Shown here piece after piece: positions 63,489 through 64,000 of a stretch of DNA of 64,000 bases. Numbering within the stretch: the first letter of the stretch is position 1; every line of letters starts with the position of its first letter. The notes beneath the pieces are model-generated. The model did not search any database. It worked only from the letters and a program-made list of their open reading frames with translations, and was not told the origin of the DNA. The stretch covers positions 1,302,001 to 1,366,000 of the forward strand of contig NZ_JAIVAR010000001.1 of the NCBI RefSeq assembly GCF_020171925.1, given 5' to 3'. The position numbers and the translations under genes are program-made. This DNA comes from Rossellomorea aquimaris (lineage in GTDB: Bacteria > Bacillota > Bacilli > Bacillales > Bacillaceae_B).

Positions 63489-64000
63489 TTAAAATTCTGC
63501 AAGCTCTCGCATCGCTTTTTCTACTTTGTCCGGGTTGATCATAAAGTATTTCTCCATAGTAGGTGCATATGGCATTGCAGGGACATCAGGTCCTGCAAGA
63601 CGTTTGATCGGTGCATCAAGCTCGAATAAGCAGTTCTCTGCAATGATTGCCGAAACCTCACCCATGATGCTTCCTTCTTTATTATCTTCCGTCACAAGAA
63701 GTACTTTACCTGTCTTTGATGCTGCTTCGATGATCGCTTCCTTATCCAGCGGATAGATGGTTCTTAAGTCAAGGATATGCGCTTCGATCCCATCCTGCGC
63801 AAGCTTTTCCGCTGCCTGTAGGGCGAAGTGGACGGATAGTCCGTATGTGATGACAGTAATGTCTTCACCCTCACGCTTAACGTCAGCCTTTCCGATTGGA
63901 AGCGTATAATCATCTTCGGGAACTTCCCCTTTGATCAAGCGGTATGCACGTTTATGCTCAAAGAATAGAACCGGATCTTCATCACGGATTGCCGCTTTCA
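63489..64000 (-). CDS. bkdAB: 2-oxoisovalerate dehydrogenase E1 beta subunit, C-terminal part
   Basis: The reading frame is open to the right edge, so the 5' end is missing; the first visible residues are KAAIRDEDPVLFFEHKRAYR. Then RLIKGEVPEDDYTLPIGKA, DITVITYGLSVHFALQAAEK, and LDLRTIYPLDKEAI with LLVTEDNKEGSIMGEV, all typical of the transketolase C-terminal domain of branched-chain E1 beta. A start near 63938 would be internal and is rejected. Together with the E2 it oxidatively decarboxylates branched 2-oxoacids. Confidence 0.92.
   Translation of the reverse strand, partial: KAAIRDEDPVLFFEHKRAYRLIKGEVPEDDYTLPIGKADVKREGEDITVITYGLSVHFALQAAEKLAQDGIEAHILDLRTIYPLDKEAIIEAASKTGKVLLVTEDNKEGSIMGEVSAIIAENCLFELDAPIKRLAGPDVPAMPYAPTMEKYFMINPDKVEKAMRELAEF

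Noticed and set aside
63948-63964. Another GAGCATAAAC heptamer on the minus strand
   Set aside because: It lies inside the E1 beta coding sequence (codons for FEHKR), is single and has no periodic neighbours, so it is coincidence.

Overview
The window looks like chromosomal DNA of an endospore-forming, aerobic Bacillaceae bacterium of moderate GC. Gene content and local order follow the B. subtilis stretch from dacB/scpAB through lysA, spoVA, spoIIA, fur and the yqk/yqj/yqi genes. Genes absent from or elsewhere in B. subtilis are inserted: methylmalonyl-CoA mutase, a ketone-body CoA-transferase/thiolase pair, HMG-CoA lyase and bacillopeptidase F. I cannot fix the genus; a Rossellomorea-like or marine Bacillus relative would fit. 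No tRNA, rRNA, prophage, transposase gene or CRISPR was seen. Both ends cut a gene: dacB on the left and a 2-oxoacid dehydrogenase E1 beta gene on the right.

Layout. 1-4.6 kb: dacB 5' end, scpB-scpA, a DUF309 gene, an orphan ribT, a 28-residue membrane peptide and lysA. 4.6-10.9 kb: a shortened spoVA operon (AA, AB, AEa, AF), spoIIAA-spoIIAB-sigF and dacF, with recognisable sigma-E, -F, -G and -H type promoters. 10.9-14.6 kb: nucleoside catabolism (deoB-punA-pdp). 14.7-19.7 kb: xerD, yqzK, fur, spoIIM, nudF, mciZ, an aldo/keto reductase and yqkE. 19.9-23.9 kb: acetoacetate/HMG-CoA metabolism, then a tiny gene behind a consensus sigma-G promoter. 24-28.3 kb: hydrolase, small-molecule kinase, two Fe-S related proteins and an SOS-type yolD/Y-family polymerase operon. 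28.4-36.2 kb: glucose dehydrogenase with glucose uptake, hydrolases, yqjQ-yqjP, a proline T-box with proI, and namA. 36.2-36.9 kb: gene-free repeat-rich segment. 37-43.9 kb: RNase Z, the oxidative pentose phosphate genes zwf and gndA, DNA polymerase IV and a CheW-like protein. 44-51.6 kb: a peptidase, acyl-CoA carboxyltransferase, methylmalonyl-CoA epimerase, prli42, yqjA, artPQM and brxB. 52-57.2 kb: mutA-mutB-meaB. 57.2-64 kb: bacillopeptidase F and the end of a branched-chain 2-oxoacid dehydrogenase operon.

How it fits together. The branched-chain dehydrogenase makes acyl-CoAs from Val/Ile/Leu. Propionyl-CoA can pass through the carboxyltransferase, epimerase and B12-dependent mutase to succinyl-CoA; leucine carbon ends at HMG-CoA lyase, CoA-transferase and thiolase. 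Three of these loci carry CcpA-like cre sites, and the mutAB promoter also carries a FadR-like inverted repeat, suggesting carbon-source and acyl-CoA control. A second theme is sporulation: an unusually dense set of sporulation genes and promoters lies in the first 24 kb.

The most unusual items are two intergenic arrays of a GAGCATA heptamer at 20-bp spacing, a three-and-a-part tandem array of a 122-bp repeat between namA and its terminator, the 43-residue sigma-G gene, a TTG-started mciZ, and a spoVA operon without spoVAC, spoVAD and spoVAEb. I saw no clear new defence or biosynthetic system. Promoter and operator calls rest on eye matching to remembered consensus sequences.
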